From NCBI GenBank assembly GCA_913052445.1, contig CAJXDP010000009.1, positions 1-47,567 of the forward strand: 47,567 bases of DNA, written 5' to 3'. Source of the stretch: an uncultured Formosa sp. GTDB lineage: Bacteria; Bacteroidota; Bacteroidia; Flavobacteriales; Flavobacteriaceae. Within the stretch, counting starts at the first letter, position 1, and every line of letters begins with the position of its first letter. This document shows, one piece after another, positions 28,596 through 37,780 of the stretch. The position numbers and the translations under genes were made by a program. Under the pieces are notes generated by a model, which ran no database searches, was not told the DNA's origin, and worked only from the letters and a program-made list of their open reading frames with translations.

Positions 28596-28625
28596 TTGGG
28601 GTTATTAACAGTTTAGTTACTTTTG
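28596..28625 (+). promoter_or_regulatory. Promoter of the UbiA-like gene
   Basis: TTG (28596-28598), 19 nt, then TACTTTTG (28618-28625), an exact TAnnTTTG. The ATG is only 4 nt after the box, which would put the transcription start at or beside the start codon. Confidence 0.6.
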
Positions 28626-28629
28626 TAGT

Positions 28630-29451
28630 ATGACTCTTTTAAAACGTTTAATCGACTTTTACATAAATAGCAGTATCCATGTTGCTTTAGCTGTGCTTTC
28701 ATTTTGCTTTTTGACTGTTTTTGAGTTAGATTTAAATCTATCTGCATACTTTTTTGTTTCAGTATTTTGTGCCTCAGTTTCGGGTTATAATTTTGTTAAG
28801 TATTTTGGTTTAGCTAGGTTTTATTACCGCTCACTTACTACTACTAAATTAAGGTATATTCAGTTGGTGTCTTTTTTAAGTCTTATTGGATTTTTGTATG
28901 CTTTCTTAACGCTTAGAACTCCAAGTCAACTGCTTTTAATTTTTTTAGGACTTGTAACCTTCCTGTATGCTATCCCATTGGGAATTAAAACCCCTAGAAA
29001 CTTAAGATCAATAGGAGGTGTTAAGATTTATATCATTGCGATTGTTTGGGCGGGGACTTCTGTTATTCTACCGCTTTTAGAAGCAGAAAGCGTGCTTGTA
29101 TTAGACCACCTGTTAATTGTGCTTCAGCGAATATTTGTTCTTATTGTTTTGATGCTACCCTTTGAAATTCGTGACTTAGAATTAGACGAAGCTTACTTGT
29201 CTACTATTCCCCAAAAAATCGGTATTCAAAACACGAAATTAATTGGCTTGGCCTTGCTGTTAGATAGCTTTATTTTAGAATTTTTTAAACACCAAAAAAA
29301 CATAGAATCATCTCTAGCATTAGTTTTTACCATAATTATTTTAGCTGTTTTGTTAGTTAAGAGTACGAACGGTAGAAGCCGTTATTATACCTCTTTCTTA
29401 GTTGAGTCAGTTCCGATAATGGCGTTGATTCTAACACTCCTATTAAATTAA
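28630..29451 (+). CDS. UbiA-like prenyltransferase-fold membrane protein
   Basis: A 273-aa integral membrane protein with about eight hydrophobic segments. The second Asp-rich motif of the UbiA superfamily is recognisable as FEIRDLELD (residues 178-186). The first motif, normally NDxxDxxxD, seems to be NFVKYFGLA (from Asn54), in which the acidic residues are gone. Prenyl transfer by the usual Mg-diphosphate chemistry is therefore doubtful. I assign it to the fold, not to a reaction. It converges on the M3 peptidase gene and shares 4 bp (TTAA) with it. Confidence 0.6.
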   Translation: MTLLKRLIDFYINSSIHVALAVLSFCFLTVFELDLNLSAYFFVSVFCASVSGYNFVKYFGLARFYYRSLTTTKLRYIQLVSFLSLIGFLYAFLTLRTPSQLLLIFLGLVTFLYAIPLGIKTPRNLRSIGGVKIYIIAIVWAGTSVILPLLEAESVLVLDHLLIVLQRIFVLIVLMLPFEIRDLELDEAYLSTIPQKIGIQNTKLIGLALLLDSFILEFFKHQKNIESSLALVFTIIILAVLLVKSTNGRSRYYTSFLVESVPIMALILTLLLN

Positions 29452-31478
29452 TTTATCAGCCCAGATCGCCTCAATAAGGCATCTGATTTTGGTTTTTGCC
29501 CACGAAATTTAATATATAATTCTAAGGGGTCTTCTGTACCTCCTTTGCTTAATATGTATTCTTTAAAATTATGGGCAATTTTTTGGTCAAAAAGACCATT
29601 TTCTTTAAAATATTCAAAGGCATCAGCATCTAAAACTTCAGCCCATTTATAACTGTAATAGCCCGAAGAGTAACCCCCCTGAAAAATATGTGAAAAGGCT
29701 GTTGACATGCAGTTTTGTTCAACTTCTGGAAAAAGCTGTGTTAGTTTAAAAGCTTCTTTTTCTTGTTGTTTTATATTTGATATTGAGCATGGATCAATTC
29801 CATGCCAAGACATGTCAAGTAATCCAAAACTTAGTTGTCTTAGTGTTTGCATTCCTTGTTGAAATGTGGAGGCTGATTTAATTTTATCAATCAGATGCAT
29901 AGGGATAAGGCTCCCTGTTTTGTAGTGTTTTGCAAAAAGAGCTAACGCTTCTTTTTCATAGCACCAGTTTTCCATGATTTGACTTGGCAGTTCAACAAAA
30001 TCCCATGCGACATTTGTTCCAGACAAGCTTGGATATGTTGTGTTTGCTAGGATTCCGTGCAGTGCATGTCCAAATTCATGAAATAGAGTTGTGACCTCGT
30101 TAAAAGTCAGCAGTGATGGTTTTGTTGTCGTTGGTTTCGTGAAATTACATACTATGGAAACGTGTGGTCTTTCCTGTATTCCGTTTTTGATATATTGAGG
30201 TTTAAAAGAGGTCATCCAAGCTCCGTTACGCTTGCCTTCTCTAGGAAAAAAATCAGCATAAAAAACAGCCACTAGGTTCCGCTCCAAATCAACAACCTTA
30301 TAAGTCATCACATCTTTGTGATAGGTGTCAATGTTTTGTGTTTTTATAAAGTCTATACCAAATAGTTTATGAGCCACTATAAAAGCTCCCTCAATAACGT
30401 TTTCTAATTTAAAATAAGGCTTTAGCTGTTCGTCATCAAAGTTAAAACGTTCTTGTTTTAATTTCTCTGAGTAATAGGCACTGTCCCATTTCTCCAAACG
30501 ATCGATGCCATCTCTTTTTTTTGCAAATGCTTCCAGTTCTTGAAATTCGTTTTTTGCAGCAGGCAGTGCTTTTTTTAGAAGCTCCTTTAAAAAGTTACTA
30601 ACGTTTTCTGGTGTTTTGGCCATTCGTTCTTCCAATACAAAATGAGCATGAGTTTGGTAGCCTAAAAGCTGTGCCCTTTTAAAACGTAATTGGGTTAATT
30701 TTAATACAATTTCTTGATTATCTAGCGCATCGTTTTGAAATCCTTTTCTTCCAAAAGCCAATGCAAGTTCTTTTCTTAAGGCTCTGTTTTTGGAATACGT
30801 CATAAAAGGGATATAGCTAGGGTAGTCTAAATTGATGAGCCAACCTTTCTTGTTTTTTTCTTCGGCGATTTGTTTGGCAGCTTCAATAGTACCTTCTGGT
30901 AACCCATTAAGTTCGGATATATCTGTAATCAATAGCTCATAGCGATTCGTTTCGGCTAAAATGTTTTCACCAAAACTGAGTTTTAGTTTGCTTAGTTCTT
31001 TGTCGATCGATCTAAGAGTATTTTTATCTTGTTTGTTGAGGTTAGCTCCGTTTCTAGAAAACCCTTTGTATTTTTTCTCTAAAAGTGTTTTCTGCTCCTC
31101 AGATAAAGCAAGCGATTTTCCAGAACTATAAACTAATTTTACACGCTCAAAAAGAGGCTTATTTAGAGCGACGTCATTAGAAAATTCAGTTAGTAGTGGC
31201 GAGACTTCTTGTGCTATTTTTTGAACGCTTTCGTTTGTTTCTGCAGCATTTAAATTAAAGAAAAGACTAGAGATCCTGTCTAATTGTTCCCCTGCATAGT
31301 CTAAGGCCTCAATGGTATTCGTAAAAGTAGGTTTTTCTTTAGAGTCTGCAATTTCAGAAATTTCAATTTTCGCATCTTCAATGGCTTTTATAAATGCTGG
31401 TAAAAAATGTTCTGTTTTAATCTTTGAAAATGGTGCTGTATTGTAAGGAGTTTTAAAACGCTTATTTAGTAAACTCAT
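29448..31478 (-). CDS. M3 family metallopeptidase (dipeptidyl carboxypeptidase/oligopeptidase type)
   Basis: A zinc peptidase of 676 aa that degrades peptides in the cytosol or periplasm. The zinc motif HEFGH is at residues 467-471 and the third ligand Glu496 lies in FVELPSQ. No signal peptide is present, so it is cytosolic. I chose ATG 31478 (MSLLNKRFKTPYNTAPFSKI) over an in-frame start at 31532, because the latter would overlap purE and family members start close to this point. It is the last gene of the purK-purE unit. Confidence 0.93.
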   Translation of the reverse strand: MSLLNKRFKTPYNTAPFSKIKTEHFLPAFIKAIEDAKIEISEIADSKEKPTFTNTIEALDYAGEQLDRISSLFFNLNAAETNESVQKIAQEVSPLLTEFSNDVALNKPLFERVKLVYSSGKSLALSEEQKTLLEKKYKGFSRNGANLNKQDKNTLRSIDKELSKLKLSFGENILAETNRYELLITDISELNGLPEGTIEAAKQIAEEKNKKGWLINLDYPSYIPFMTYSKNRALRKELALAFGRKGFQNDALDNQEIVLKLTQLRFKRAQLLGYQTHAHFVLEERMAKTPENVSNFLKELLKKALPAAKNEFQELEAFAKKRDGIDRLEKWDSAYYSEKLKQERFNFDDEQLKPYFKLENVIEGAFIVAHKLFGIDFIKTQNIDTYHKDVMTYKVVDLERNLVAVFYADFFPREGKRNGAWMTSFKPQYIKNGIQERPHVSIVCNFTKPTTTKPSLLTFNEVTTLFHEFGHALHGILANTTYPSLSGTNVAWDFVELPSQIMENWCYEKEALALFAKHYKTGSLIPMHLIDKIKSASTFQQGMQTLRQLSFGLLDMSWHGIDPCSISNIKQQEKEAFKLTQLFPEVEQNCMSTAFSHIFQGGYSSGYYSYKWAEVLDADAFEYFKENGLFDQKIAHNFKEYILSKGGTEDPLELYIKFRGQKPKSDALLRRSGLIN

Positions 31479-31503
31479 GAAAAAATAATTAGGTTGGGGT
31501 AAT

Positions 31504-31989
31504 CTATGATTTGATTTTTTTAGAAGCTTCAATCACTTTCGTTTTCAATCCTTCTTTGTATACTAAAACTTTATCTAATACACATCTATCAGAAGATCCA
31601 ATAATTTGGGCAGCTAAGATTCCAGCATTTTTAGAACCATTTAGAGCCACTGTAGCTACAGGTACTCCGCCTGGCATTTGTAATATAGAAAGTACTGAGT
31701 CCCATCCATCAATAGAATTACTGGATTTTATAGGGACCCCGATTACAGGTAGTGGACTTAATGCGGCTATCATTCCAGGCAAATGAGCTGCACCACCAGC
31801 CCCAGCTATTATTACTTTTAGTCCACGCTCATGTGCTTTAGATCCATATTCAAACAGCTTTTCGGGAGTCCGATGTGCAGAGACAATATCAATTTCTATT
31901 GATATATCAAAGCCTTCTAAAATTGAAATTGCTTCTTTCATGACAGGCATATCGCTGTCGCTTCCCATAATGATTCCTACTTGTGCCAT
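31504..31989 (-). CDS. purE: 5-(carboxyamino)imidazole ribonucleotide mutase
   Basis: Converts N5-CAIR to CAIR in de novo purine synthesis, working with PurK. The 161-aa class I PurE carries GSDSDMPVM, the catalytic His in SAHRTPE, AGAGGAAHLPGM, and the C-terminal MPGGVPVATVA. It follows purK after 1 bp and precedes the M3 peptidase by 25 bp. Confidence 0.97.
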   Translation of the reverse strand: MAQVGIIMGSDSDMPVMKEAISILEGFDISIEIDIVSAHRTPEKLFEYGSKAHERGLKVIIAGAGGAAHLPGMIAALSPLPVIGVPIKSSNSIDGWDSVLSILQMPGGVPVATVALNGSKNAGILAAQIIGSSDRCVLDKVLVYKEGLKTKVIEASKKIKS

Positions 31990-31990
31990 A

Positions 31991-33145
31991 TTATTTGCTT
32001 ATTACTTTGATTGAGTTTTTAACTTTTTCTGCTATTGCTCTAGCATTTTCAATGTTAGAATGAATAACAGTCACATGCCCCATTTTTCTGAAGGGTCGTG
32101 TTTGTTTTTTACCATAAATATGTGGAGTTACGCCATCCATTTCCATTAGTTCCTCAATATTTTTATAAATTACATCTCCATGGTGAGTTTCTTCGCCAAC
32201 CAGATTAACCATAACGCTATTTAGCTTATTTTTAGTACTTCCTAATGGTAGGCCTAAAATTGCTCTTATGTGCTGTTCAAATTGAGAGGTGTAACTTGCT
32301 TCAATTGTTTGATGGCCTGAATTATGAGGTCTTGGGGCTACTTCATTTATTAGAATTTCATCATTTTTTGTTAAAAATAGTTCAACAGCTAAGAGTCCTA
32401 CATGGTCAAATGCTGCTGAAGCCCTTAGTGCAACTTGTTTTGCCTTGTGTGTTATTTCGTCAGAAATTCTAGCTGGACATAAAACATATTCAACTTGATT
32501 AGCCTCGGGATGAAACTCCATTTCTACCACTGGATATGCTTTGATTTCTCCTTGTATATTTCTTGACACAATAACGGCGAGTTCATTTTTAAAAGCTACA
32601 AGATCTTCAGCAATGCATTCTACATTTGGTAAGCCCGCTAGATCATCTTGTGAGCGAATTACCTTGACTCCATTGCCATCATAACCAAATTGAGCGCTTT
32701 TCCATACAAAAGGGAAGGTAATACTGTTGTTATCTATAGATGAATAAATTTCTTCAGTAAATGCAAACCGTTGAAAGGGAGCAGTAGGTAAATTATTATC
32801 GATATAAAACAGTTTTTGTGTTGCTTTATTTTGAATTTTATCAAGTGTTTTAGAAGATGGGTAGACCCTAACTCCTTCTTTTTCGAGAGTTTTAAGCGCT
32901 TCGATGTTTACATTTTCTATTTCTAAGGTAAGGGTGTCTACTTTTTTCCCGAAGTTATAGACTGTTTGATAGTCCATCAAATCTCCTTGAACAAACTCAT
33001 CACAAGCCAACTTGCTTGGGGATTCTGAATTAGGGTCTAAAACACAGGTACTAATATCAAATTTTCGAGTGTTGTAGAGTAACATTTTCCCGAGTTGACC
33101 GCCACCCAAAATACCAAGTTTGAAGTTTGATGAAAAATACTTCAT
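31991..33145 (-). CDS. purK: 5-(carboxyamino)imidazole ribonucleotide synthase
   Basis: ATP-grasp enzyme that makes N5-CAIR from AIR, ATP and bicarbonate. The 384-aa protein has the N-terminal GILGGGQLGKML, the central FVWKSAQFGYDGNG ATP-grasp region, and the C-terminal NEVAPRPHNSGH motif. It is the first gene of purK-purE-M3 and is divergent from adk. Confidence 0.96.
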   Translation of the reverse strand: MKYFSSNFKLGILGGGQLGKMLLYNTRKFDISTCVLDPNSESPSKLACDEFVQGDLMDYQTVYNFGKKVDTLTLEIENVNIEALKTLEKEGVRVYPSSKTLDKIQNKATQKLFYIDNNLPTAPFQRFAFTEEIYSSIDNNSITFPFVWKSAQFGYDGNGVKVIRSQDDLAGLPNVECIAEDLVAFKNELAVIVSRNIQGEIKAYPVVEMEFHPEANQVEYVLCPARISDEITHKAKQVALRASAAFDHVGLLAVELFLTKNDEILINEVAPRPHNSGHQTIEASYTSQFEQHIRAILGLPLGSTKNKLNSVMVNLVGEETHHGDVIYKNIEELMEMDGVTPHIYGKKQTRPFRKMGHVTVIHSNIENARAIAEKVKNSIKVISK

Positions 33146-33181
33146 TGTAAAATTTTATAGAACTATTTTAAATATACAATA

Positions 33182-33189
33182 CAAAAATA
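33182..33189 (-). promoter_or_regulatory. Promoter -7 box of purK
   Basis: TATTTTTG on the minus strand matches TAnnTTTG, 36 nt before the purK start. The remainder of the 33146-33326 gap has only a near-match (TATCTTTA, 33255-33262) facing adk. Confidence 0.45.
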
Positions 33190-33326
33190 CACTTAAAATT
33201 GAAATCGACCACTAAAATCGCCTATCAAAACGAATCAAAACCTTTACAATTGATTATCTTTACCCCTTGATTTTGATTGCAAACATTGCTAATAATTATA
33301 AGTAAATAATAAAAGTTCAAATAAAA

Positions 33327-33899
33327 ATGAAAAATCTAGTATTATTTGGCCCTCCAGGAGCAGGTAAAGGAACACAGGCTGCTTTCTTAAAAGAGACCTA
33401 TAATTTAGTTCATATTTCTACTGGGGACGTATTTCGTTTTAACATCAGAAACGAGACAAAACTTGGGGTTTTAGCAAAGTCCTTTATGGATAATGGAGAG
33501 TTGGTTCCGGACCAGGTAACCATTGACATGCTAAGTGCGGAAGTGGCTAAAAACCTACATTCTAATGGCTTTATTTTTGATGGTTTTCCCAGAAACACAT
33601 TACAAGCTGATTCTTTGGAAGTATTGCTCAAATCACATCAAACAAAAGTTAGCGCAATGGTTGCATTAGAAGTTGATGATGAGGTATTGGTACAACGTCT
33701 TCTCAAGCGAGGAGAAACAAGCGGAAGACCAGATGACGCCAATGAACAAGTCGTAAGGAATAGAATTAAAATATATTATGGGGAAACGGCTATATTGAAG
33801 TCTTATTATTCTGATAAAAACAAGTATTATGGCGTGGATGGCGTAGGGTCTATAGAAGATATAACGGTCCGATTAAATGCAGTAATAAACACGCTTTAA
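33327..33899 (+). CDS. adk: Adenylate kinase, short form
   Basis: Interconverts AMP plus ATP and 2 ADP. At 190 aa it is the short form, without the long LID insert and without the four-Cys zinc site. The P-loop GPPGAGKGT is at residues 8-16, followed by the NMP-binding ISTGDVFR and FDGFPRN. The lid region is KRGETSGRPDD. obgE follows after 15 bp. Confidence 0.95.
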   Translation: MKNLVLFGPPGAGKGTQAAFLKETYNLVHISTGDVFRFNIRNETKLGVLAKSFMDNGELVPDQVTIDMLSAEVAKNLHSNGFIFDGFPRNTLQADSLEVLLKSHQTKVSAMVALEVDDEVLVQRLLKRGETSGRPDDANEQVVRNRIKIYYGETAILKSYYSDKNKYYGVDGVGSIEDITVRLNAVINTL

Positions 33900-33914
33900 A
33901 TCAAATAACATTTC

Positions 33915-34913
33915 ATGACTGAGGGTAATTTTGTAGATTATATAAAAATGTTTGCTTGTTCTGGTAATGGAGGAAAAGGTTCTGTTCATCTTCATCGCGA
34001 AAAATTCATCACAAAAGGAGGTCCTGATGGAGGAGATGGTGGACGTGGGGGTCATATAATTGTAAGAGGTTGCGATCACCAGTGGACCCTACACCATCTG
34101 AAGTTTAAACGTCATTTTAGAGCCGGCCACGGAGAATCAGGAAGTAAAAGTCGCAGCACTGGAGCAGATGGTGAAGATGTTTATGTAGATGTACCTTTGG
34201 GGTCTGTCATTAGAGATACAGATACGAATGAAATTCTTTTTGAAATCACTAGTAACAACGAACAAGTTATTCTTTGTGAAGGGGGTAAAGGTGGTTTAGG
34301 AAACTGGCACTTCAGGTCGTCAACTAACCAAACACCCCGTTATGCCCAGCCAGGCTTACCAATGCAAGAGAAGTATGTAACTATAGAACTTAAAGTACTA
34401 GCAGATGTAGGTTTAGTAGGCTTTCCAAACGCAGGAAAATCAACCCTTTTGTCAGTTGTGACCGCGGCAAAACCCAAAATTGCTGATTACGAATTTACCA
34501 CCTTAAAGCCAAACCTTGGTATTGTAGAATACAGAGATTATCAGTCATTTGTAATGGCGGATATTCCTGGAATTATTGAAGGAGCTGCTGAAGGTAAGGG
34601 ACTTGGTCATTATTTCTTACGCCACATCGAACGAAATTCAATACTTCTATTTTTGATTCCTGCTGATGCAGATGATATAAAAAAACAATACGATGTTTTA
34701 TTAGATGAGTTAAGGCGCTACAATCCAGAAATGCTAGATAAAGACCGTTTAATCGCTATTTCTAAAAGTGACATGCTTGATGAGGAGTTAAAGGGAGAGA
34801 TGACGACTTTACTGGACGGAGAGCTGCCTGTAGATTACGTATTTATTTCTTCTGTATCTCAAACAGGACTGGTTCAACTTAAAGACAGTTTGTGGGCCAT
34901 GTTAAATCCTTAA
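33915..34913 (+). CDS. obgE: GTPase Obg/CgtA
   Basis: Large GTPase involved in 50S assembly and stress control. The 332-aa protein starts with the glycine-rich Obg fold ([15 protein letters not shown], then [12 protein letters not shown]). The G domain has G1 GFPNAGKS and G3 DIPG. The G4 motif, usually NKxD, reads SKSD (AISKSDML). It lacks the C-terminal OCT domain of some Obg proteins. It lies 15 bp after adk. Confidence 0.95.
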   Translation: MTEGNFVDYIKMFACSGNGGKGSVHLHREKFITKGGPDGGDGGRGGHIIVRGCDHQWTLHHLKFKRHFRAGHGESGSKSRSTGADGEDVYVDVPLGSVIRDTDTNEILFEITSNNEQVILCEGGKGGLGNWHFRSSTNQTPRYAQPGLPMQEKYVTIELKVLADVGLVGFPNAGKSTLLSVVTAAKPKIADYEFTTLKPNLGIVEYRDYQSFVMADIPGIIEGAAEGKGLGHYFLRHIERNSILLFLIPADADDIKKQYDVLLDELRRYNPEMLDKDRLIAISKSDMLDEELKGEMTTLLDGELPVDYVFISSVSQTGLVQLKDSLWAMLNP

Positions 34914-34990
34914 ATATGCGCTAAAATGAACTACCTCTTACTGATTTTATTATTGCCGTTTTGTATCTTTACTACTATTAAAGTATCAAT

Positions 34991-36364
34991 ATGAATGTAC
35001 ATTTTATAGCTATAGGCGGAGCTGCTATGCATAACTTAGCTTTAGCTTTATATAACAAAGGGATGAACGTTACTGGAAGTGATGACGTTATTTTCGAGCC
35101 TTCAAAGTCACGATTAAATTCATCCGGGCTTTTGCCCAGTAGTTTTGGTTGGTATCCGGCAAAAATTACGAATGAACTCGATGCAGTCGTGCTTGGCATG
35201 CATGCCAAGAAAGACAACCCAGAACTCTTAAAAGCACAAGATCTTGGTTTAAAAATATATTCATACCCAGAGTTTCTGTATGAACAATCCAAACATAAAA
35301 CACGTGTTGTTATTGGGGGAAGCCATGGGAAAACAACAATCACAGCGATGATATTGCACGTTCTAAATTACCATGATATAGTAGTAGATTATATGGTAGG
35401 AGCACAGTTGGATGGTTTTGATATAATGGTTAAGCTTACGGATGAGGCAGATTTTATTGTCTTAGAGGGGGATGAGTATTTAAGTTCCCCCATAGATCGC
35501 CGTCCAAAATTTCATTTATACCAGCCTAATATTGCACTTTTGAGCGGAATCGCCTGGGATCATATTAATGTGTTTCCAACGTTTGAAAACTACCTTGATC
35601 AGTTTAAGATTTTTGTAGATAGTATCACTGTAGGGGGGAGTATTTCTTATAACACAGAAGATGAGAATGTTAATAATATTGTAGAACAGAGTGAAAACCA
35701 AATTCGTAAATTCCCATACCATACTCCAAAGTATTCAATAGAATCAGGCGTCACGTATTTGGACACGGAAGAAGGTCCTTTACCTCTTGAGGTTTTTGGA
35801 GCTCATAACTTAAATAATCTTGCAGGGTCTAAATGGATTTGTCAGCAAATGGGCGTAGATGAAGCTGATTTTTTTGAAGCTATTTCAAGCTTTACAGGAG
35901 CTAGTAATCGTTTAGAGAAGTTAGCGGCAAACTCAAATTGTGATGTTTATAAAGACTTTGCACATTCGCCTAGTAAGGTTAAAGCCACAACTGAAGCTGT
36001 CAAAGCACAATATCCCAATAGAACGCTTATTGCTTGTTTAGAGCTACATACTTATAGCAGTCTAAATGCCGAGTTCCTTGGGCAATACAAAGGCTCTCTT
36101 GATGCTGCCGATCAAGCAATTGTTTTTTATTCGCCACATTCTGTTGAAATTAAAAAATTAGAATCAGTTAGCAAAGATCAAATTGAGTTAGCTTTTAATC
36201 GGGATGATTTACTTATTTATACAAATCCAGAGGATTTTAAACAATACATAACTTCGCTTGAGTTCAATGATAAAACGGTTTTGTTAATGAGCTCTGGCGA
36301 TTACGGGGGGTTAAAACTTAATAAGATTAAAGAATTAGTTTCTTATGCAGAGTTCTTCAAGTAG
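34991..36364 (+). CDS. mpl: Mur ligase family protein, probably Mpl (UDP-MurNAc:tripeptide ligase)
   Basis: An ATP-dependent amide ligase of 457 aa. The N-terminal domain has FIAIGGAAMHNLALAL and the nucleotide-binding site is IGGSHGKTT (about residues 113-121). LEGDEYLSS follows, a pattern typical of Mpl. Mpl reattaches recycled tripeptide to UDP-MurNAc; the related MurC adds alanine. The choice of Mpl over MurC rests on the DEYxSS region and general appearance, so it is likely but not certain. It lies 77 bp after obgE. Confidence 0.75.
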   Translation: MNVHFIAIGGAAMHNLALALYNKGMNVTGSDDVIFEPSKSRLNSSGLLPSSFGWYPAKITNELDAVVLGMHAKKDNPELLKAQDLGLKIYSYPEFLYEQSKHKTRVVIGGSHGKTTITAMILHVLNYHDIVVDYMVGAQLDGFDIMVKLTDEADFIVLEGDEYLSSPIDRRPKFHLYQPNIALLSGIAWDHINVFPTFENYLDQFKIFVDSITVGGSISYNTEDENVNNIVEQSENQIRKFPYHTPKYSIESGVTYLDTEEGPLPLEVFGAHNLNNLAGSKWICQQMGVDEADFFEAISSFTGASNRLEKLAANSNCDVYKDFAHSPSKVKATTEAVKAQYPNRTLIACLELHTYSSLNAEFLGQYKGSLDAADQAIVFYSPHSVEIKKLESVSKDQIELAFNRDDLLIYTNPEDFKQYITSLEFNDKTVLLMSSGDYGGLKLNKIKELVSYAEFFK

Positions 36365-36429
36365 GTAAATTCTAAGTAAATTAAAATTAGCTATTGGATG
36401 TTTAGATATTAAGTCTTTAATCCATTTAA

Positions 36430-36459
36430 TTGTCGAAGAAAAAACCTATTTTAGTTTTG
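36430..36459 (+). promoter_or_regulatory. Promoter of the deacetylase-like-yjjG operon
   Basis: TTG (36430-36432), 19 nt, then TAGTTTTG (36452-36459), an exact -7 match with ideal spacing. The ATG follows 19 nt later. Confidence 0.65.
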
Positions 36460-36478
36460 CCGATTAAAGCGTATTATA

Positions 36479-37780
36479 ATGCTGTTAATTTATACATCTA
36501 AAATCACTCCGAGACTCAAATTTGTTTTTAAACAAATCTGTACACACATCCTAAAGATCCCTATTTCTTTCACCAGTGTAATTGAAGAGTTTATTGCCCA
36601 CGATAGCATTAAAATGTCTTATGGACCACAACCTCTTGGCAGTGAGTTTTTTGTTAAAAGTAATGGCCTTTTATCTGAACAAGGTTTATCAGACTTAGAG
36701 TTGAATGTGCAAGTTTGGGAGGACACAAAATGCTTTTTTAGTTGTGGAGAAAAGAGTCAAATCCCCTTTGATATATTTTCAGCATCTTTTTATCTTCTTA
36801 GTCGTTACGAAGAGTACTTGCCGCACGTCAAAGACGTTTACGGACGTTTTACAAAAGAAGAAAGTTTAGCATTCAAACATCATTTTTTACATCAACCCGT
36901 GATTGATATTTGGGCTTATAAATTTAAAGATGCTTTAAAAAGTAACTTTCCCAACTACGAATTTGAATCTCGTAAGTTTTGTTTACATCCCGTTATTGAT
37001 GTACCGGTTGCCTACTGCTTTAAAAACAAAGGGCTTTTAAGATCCTTTGGAGAGATTTTGTCTGATTTGCTTTCTTTCCGATTTAAATTTATTTATGACC
37101 GTTTTTCGGTTTTGTTTGGATTTAAAAAAGACCCTTATGATAATTTTAAATGGATTATTAATCGTCAAAAATTGTCCTCCACTAAGTTTAATGTATTTTT
37201 TTTAATAGGGGACTTTAACACATATGATAAAAATAATAGCATTAACAAAAAACAATTTATTTCTTTAATTAAGTCGGTTGCGGACTATTGTAATGTTGGT
37301 ATTAAAGCTTCTTATATGGCATTAGATTCTATGGCTATTTTAAAATCGGAAAAAAGTTTAATGGATGGTGTTATTAACACAGTGACAACTGCGGCACGTT
37401 CCTCTTTTTCTAAAGTTAACTTACCAACCACTTATAGAAATTATATAGACTTAGAAATATATTCAGATTTTACAATGGGTTATCCTGATACTATTGGATT
37501 TAGAGCTGGTACCTGTACACCATTTTTGTTTTATGATTTAGATTATGAAATTCAAACTCCTTTAAAGGTCTACCCTTACCAAATGATGGACTTTGCATTA
37601 CTTAAATACACCTCTTTTCTTGATAAAAAAGAAACCTTGTTAAAGGCTATTTCGGAAGTTAAAAAAGTGAACGGTGCGTTTACATTTATATTTCATAATT
37701 ATGCTTTTAGTACAATTTCAAGATGGGTGGATTTTAAATCACTGTTTAATATTATTCTAGAGACCTCAAATGATGTTTAA
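36479..37780 (+). CDS. Polysaccharide deacetylase-fold protein (DUF7033 type), apparently degenerate
   Basis: A 433-aa protein. Residues 1-165 look like the DUF7033 domain found before NodB-type deacetylase domains in Bacteroidota (PFDIFSASFYLLSRYEEYL at about 96-114). The rest aligns by eye with that family: VGIxxSY, LPxTYR and MGYPDTIGFRAGTCTPF are kept. The metal-binding and catalytic spots appear changed: the expected Asp-x-Asp is VID (172-174), the expected His-Pro-Ser is KAS (276-278), and the expected Arg-Gln-His is RSS (307-309). It may be a non-catalytic carbohydrate-binding protein. The family comparison is from memory. It overlaps the YjjG-type gene by 11 bp. Confidence 0.75.
   Translation: MLLIYTSKITPRLKFVFKQICTHILKIPISFTSVIEEFIAHDSIKMSYGPQPLGSEFFVKSNGLLSEQGLSDLELNVQVWEDTKCFFSCGEKSQIPFDIFSASFYLLSRYEEYLPHVKDVYGRFTKEESLAFKHHFLHQPVIDIWAYKFKDALKSNFPNYEFESRKFCLHPVIDVPVAYCFKNKGLLRSFGEILSDLLSFRFKFIYDRFSVLFGFKKDPYDNFKWIINRQKLSSTKFNVFFLIGDFNTYDKNNSINKKQFISLIKSVADYCNVGIKASYMALDSMAILKSEKSLMDGVINTVTTAARSSFSKVNLPTTYRNYIDLEIYSDFTMGYPDTIGFRAGTCTPFLFYDLDYEIQTPLKVYPYQMMDFALLKYTSFLDKKETLLKAISEVKKVNGAFTFIFHNYAFSTISRWVDFKSLFNIILETSNDV

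Noticed and set aside
28512-28629. Possible glycine riboswitch before gcvP
   Set aside because: The gap is short, AT-rich and shows no glycine aptamer core; only promoter boxes are seen.
34926-34990. Possible 22-residue hydrophobic peptide (MNYLLLILLLPFCIF...) just before the Mur ligase
   Set aside because: A near-promoter box (TATCTTTA, 34964-34971) lies inside it, it is very short and AT-rich, and it is more simply explained as a promoter region.
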